Shown: in pieces, positions 62,201 through 64,000 of the stretch | Numbering within the stretch: position 1 is the stretch's first letter | Layout: the number at the start of each line of letters is the position of its first letter | Assembly (NCBI RefSeq): GCF_022343555.1 | Contig: NZ_JAKQZH010000002.1 | Coordinates: 186,001 to 250,000 of the forward strand | DNA: 64,000 nucleotides | Direction: 5' to 3' | Origin: Marinobacter sp. C7 | GTDB taxonomy: Bacteria; Pseudomonadota; Gammaproteobacteria; Pseudomonadales; Oleiphilaceae | The notes under the pieces: generated by a model | What the model saw: the letters and a program-made list of their open reading frames with translations, nothing else | The model's database searches: none | What the model was told of the DNA's origin: nothing | Program-made: the position numbers and the translations under genes

Positions 62201-63577
62201 TCAGCCCCGGGCCGCGGCGGTTCTGGCAGCGATCCGGCCAAAAACGGCGGCCTTGCCCAAGGCAGAACCGGTCATATAGGCGGCACCATGGAATCCGCCG
62301 ACCATCTCGCCGGCGGCCAGCAGCCCTTCGATGGGTTCACCAAAAACATCAAACACCTGCATGGACGGATCCACTTTCACGCCGCAATAGGTTCCGAATA
62401 CGGCCGCGGTGGATGGATAGGCATAGAAAGGGGGTTCACTGATGGTTTTAAGATCGCCGTGATGATGGACCAGGTGTTTCCGGCCAAACTCCGGTGTCCT
62501 CTGATCAGCAACAGCCTCGTTATAGGCAGCCACCTGCGCCAGGAACGTCTCCTCGGGCAACTCCAGCAACCTGGCAAGCTCTTCAAGGGAGTCTGCCTCG
62601 ACAAATAGACCCTCTTCGAGGCGACGCTCAAAATCGAGAATGCGCACGCGATTGTCACCGCTTTGCATAATCGCCCGGTCGAGGATCTGGTAGGTCACGC
62701 CCCAGGACTGCTGCATGCAGGCATCCCCGAGCAGCTTGTAGGACAGCGACTCATCGACGTACCGGCAGCCTTCCTGATTGACCGCAATGGCGCCCTTGTA
62801 TACCGCCAGGCAGGCGTGATGGTTGTTCTCGTCCATCGGGTGCTTACCGAAAGTGCCCTTGATGTGAACCATATCGCGCAGATCGGCGCCCAGCGCCCAG
62901 GCCATACGCAAGCCATCGCCCTCATTGCCCTCACCACCGATGAAGACGGCATTATCGTAAAGCGGGACAAAACGATGAATCATTGCCTGGTCTTTGACAA
63001 AGCCGCCGGAGGCCAGGAGTACGCCATGATTGCCGCTGATGATCTGCTCCTGCCCGGCTACAAGGGCCTTCAGCCCTGTTACTCGCCCTTCCGCGTGGCG
63101 GATCAAACGACTGGCCCGGGCATTCAGCAAAATTTCGACCTTCCCGCTGGCCCGGGCAGCGGTTTCCAGTTGCCGAACCATATCCGCCGGATCCACGTTG
63201 TGGACCCGTGGTACAGATTGCCCTGAGGCAGTCTCGATTACCGGTTGGAAGTCCACCCCATGGCCTCTCAGCCATTCATAGGTATCCAACTGCAGATCGA
63301 CATAGGCCCGAACCAGAGCCTCATCCGCCTCGCCCTTGCCTACGGTCACCAGGTCCTCGAACAGTCTTTCCGGAGAATCCTCAATACCGTTTTCCCTTTG
63401 CAGATCGGTACCAGCGAAGGCGAGGCAGCCCCCGCTCATGGCGGAGGACCCACCAATGGCATCGGTCTTTTCCAGAAGCACCACGTTCAGACCACTTTCA
63501 GCTGCCTCCAGGGCCGCAGAAAATCCTGCCAGGCCGCCACCAACAACGACCAGATCGGTCTCAATGGTATTGCTCAT
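62201..63577 (-). CDS. FAD-dependent dehydrogenase/reductase, fumarate-reductase flavoprotein family
   Basis: 458 residues. 'LVVVGGGLAGFSAALEAAESGLNVVLLEKTDAIGGSSAMSGG' binds FAD, and C-terminal 'YMTGSALGKAAVFGRIAARTAA' closes the nucleotide fold. It differs clearly from the flavoprotein at 57897, so the cluster has two. The next genes are ETF beta and alpha, an unusual partnership for this family. Its start overlaps the end of the racemase-like gene by 17 bp. Substrate unknown; it likely oxidises or reduces a C-C bond next to a carboxyl or keto group. Confidence 0.85.
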   Translation of the reverse strand: MSNTIETDLVVVGGGLAGFSAALEAAESGLNVVLLEKTDAIGGSSAMSGGCLAFAGTDLQRENGIEDSPERLFEDLVTVGKGEADEALVRAYVDLQLDTYEWLRGHGVDFQPVIETASGQSVPRVHNVDPADMVRQLETAARASGKVEILLNARASRLIRHAEGRVTGLKALVAGQEQIISGNHGVLLASGGFVKDQAMIHRFVPLYDNAVFIGGEGNEGDGLRMAWALGADLRDMVHIKGTFGKHPMDENNHHACLAVYKGAIAVNQEGCRYVDESLSYKLLGDACMQQSWGVTYQILDRAIMQSGDNRVRILDFERRLEEGLFVEADSLEELARLLELPEETFLAQVAAYNEAVADQRTPEFGRKHLVHHHGDLKTISEPPFYAYPSTAAVFGTYCGVKVDPSMQVFDVFGEPIEGLLAAGEMVGGFHGAAYMTGSALGKAAVFGRIAARTAAARG

Positions 63578-64000
63578 GATATTCCTCCCTTACCGAATCC
63601 AGAAGGCGCTCGGCCAAGCCGTAAAAGTCGAAGATTTCCCGTACCCGGTCAGAATCCGGGGTCGCTGAGAAGTAACCTGTGTTACAGGTCCTGGTACCGT
63701 TTGCCCGTTGCAGATCCACCATGGCCTCCGCCTGCTTGATCCAGGCACCGAGCGAATCCAGTACCGGTACGCCGTCCACTTCATTGATACCGTTGGAAGC
63801 AAGCAGCACATTCAACGGCGCTTCACCCGGAATGATGACCTCTGCGCCGGACCGAATCAGCTCACGGGCCGCGCTCTTGAAGCGGTCAATCAGTTCCGAG
63901 GGATCCTCAAAGGCTGCCAGGACGTCCGCGAACCGGAAGCCAACGTGGCGGACGCCGGCCAGCCTGTCCGCCAGCCCATGGCAACGGGCATTCTCTTCAA
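63561..64000 (-). CDS. Asp/Glu/hydantoin racemase-like protein, N-terminus beyond the right window edge
   Basis: The frame is open to the window edge (146 codons visible); the apparent TTG start at 63815 is internal, since coding sequence continues upstream ('ENARCHGLADRLAGVRHVGF...'). The visible part matches the second half of the Asp/Glu racemase superfamily: 'SAARELIRSGAEVIIPGEAPLN', 'VDGVPVLDSLGAWIKQAEAMVDLQRA'. The usual GC(A/T)G motif with the second catalytic Cys reads GEAPL here, so racemase activity is doubtful; maleate-isomerase or decarboxylase-like relatives are possible. Confidence 0.75.
   Translation of the reverse strand, partial: EENARCHGLADRLAGVRHVGFRFADVLAAFEDPSELIDRFKSAARELIRSGAEVIIPGEAPLNVLLASNGINEVDGVPVLDSLGAWIKQAEAMVDLQRANGTRTCNTGYFSATPDSDRVREIFDFYGLAERLLDSVREEYHEQYH

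Noticed and set aside
63561..63815. Complete 84-residue protein starting at TTG 63815
   Set aside because: Coding sequence continues in frame to the window edge, so this is the C-terminal part of a larger gene.
1..64000. tRNA, rRNA, CRISPR array or intact insertion sequence
   Set aside because: No cloverleaf, rRNA-like stretch, regular spacer-repeat array or transposase was recognised on either strand.

Overview
The window looks like a chromosomal segment of a marine gammaproteobacterium, most probably Marinobacter or a close relative. I infer this from moderately high GC, a CLCA_X-type protein, B12-riboswitch-controlled class Ia ribonucleotide reductase, NhaB, and several aliphatic/alicyclic/aromatic catabolic gene sets side by side. 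No rRNA, tRNA, CRISPR array or intact insertion sequence was seen.

Layout. (1) 1-2933: a very large lipoprotein gene on the minus strand runs off the left edge. (2) About 3198-7608: eight small genes, all on the minus strand, separated by at least seven imperfectly palindromic sites with integron core sites (TAAC ... GTTA). This is a gene-cassette array without an integrase in the window (CALIN type). Its cargo includes two SUKH-like proteins, two proteins with HEPN-like RxxxxH motifs, two small membrane proteins and two unknowns. It is followed by a nest of inverted repeats (7618-7883). (3) 7887-19698: housekeeping and accessory genes: CLCA_X protein, crotonase, a 7TM-DISM/EAL phosphodiesterase with a degenerate GGDEF domain, nrdAB behind a cobalamin riboswitch and an NrdR-like box, a DUF3047 protein, a periplasmic solute-binding protein and nhaB.

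(4) 19961-29620: a complete-looking cyclohexanecarboxylate pathway. Two divergent operons (badK-pimC-pimD-gcdH on minus; aliA-badH-badI-aliB-badR on plus) share an intergenic region in which a perfect palindrome overlaps both predicted -35 boxes. The route is cyclohexanecarboxylate to its CoA ester, the 1-ene, 2-hydroxy and 2-keto forms, pimeloyl-CoA, and finally glutaryl-CoA to crotonyl-CoA. (5) 29637-33320: 5-oxoprolinase pxpABC and a flavin reductase fused to a MarR-like domain.

(6) 33410-55049: the most striking block. A DmpR/XylR-type sigma-54 activator (V4R sensor) is divergent from an 18-gene, 19.5-kb unidirectional run. The run encodes a two-component flavin monooxygenase (HsaA/HsaB-like), an extradiol dioxygenase, two different C-C-bond hydrolases, the hydratase/aldolase/acetaldehyde dehydrogenase lower meta pathway, an RND/MMPL + YCF48 + DUF1329 + DUF1302 envelope module, a Bcr/CflA MFS pump, a universal stress protein, a beta-propeller protein and an arylsulfatase. 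A strong -24/-12 promoter and upstream inverted repeats lie in the divergent gap. This looks like a regulated uptake-and-degradation system for a hydrophobic phenolic compound, possibly an aryl sulfate ester; the substrate is not determinable from sequence.

(7) 55093-64000: a second, LysR-linked catabolic cluster: two fumarate-reductase/TcuA-type flavoproteins, a dedicated ETF pair, an SDR, an isochorismatase-fold protein without the usual cysteine, an MFS transporter and an Asp/Glu-racemase-type protein cut by the right edge. Its substrate is unknown.
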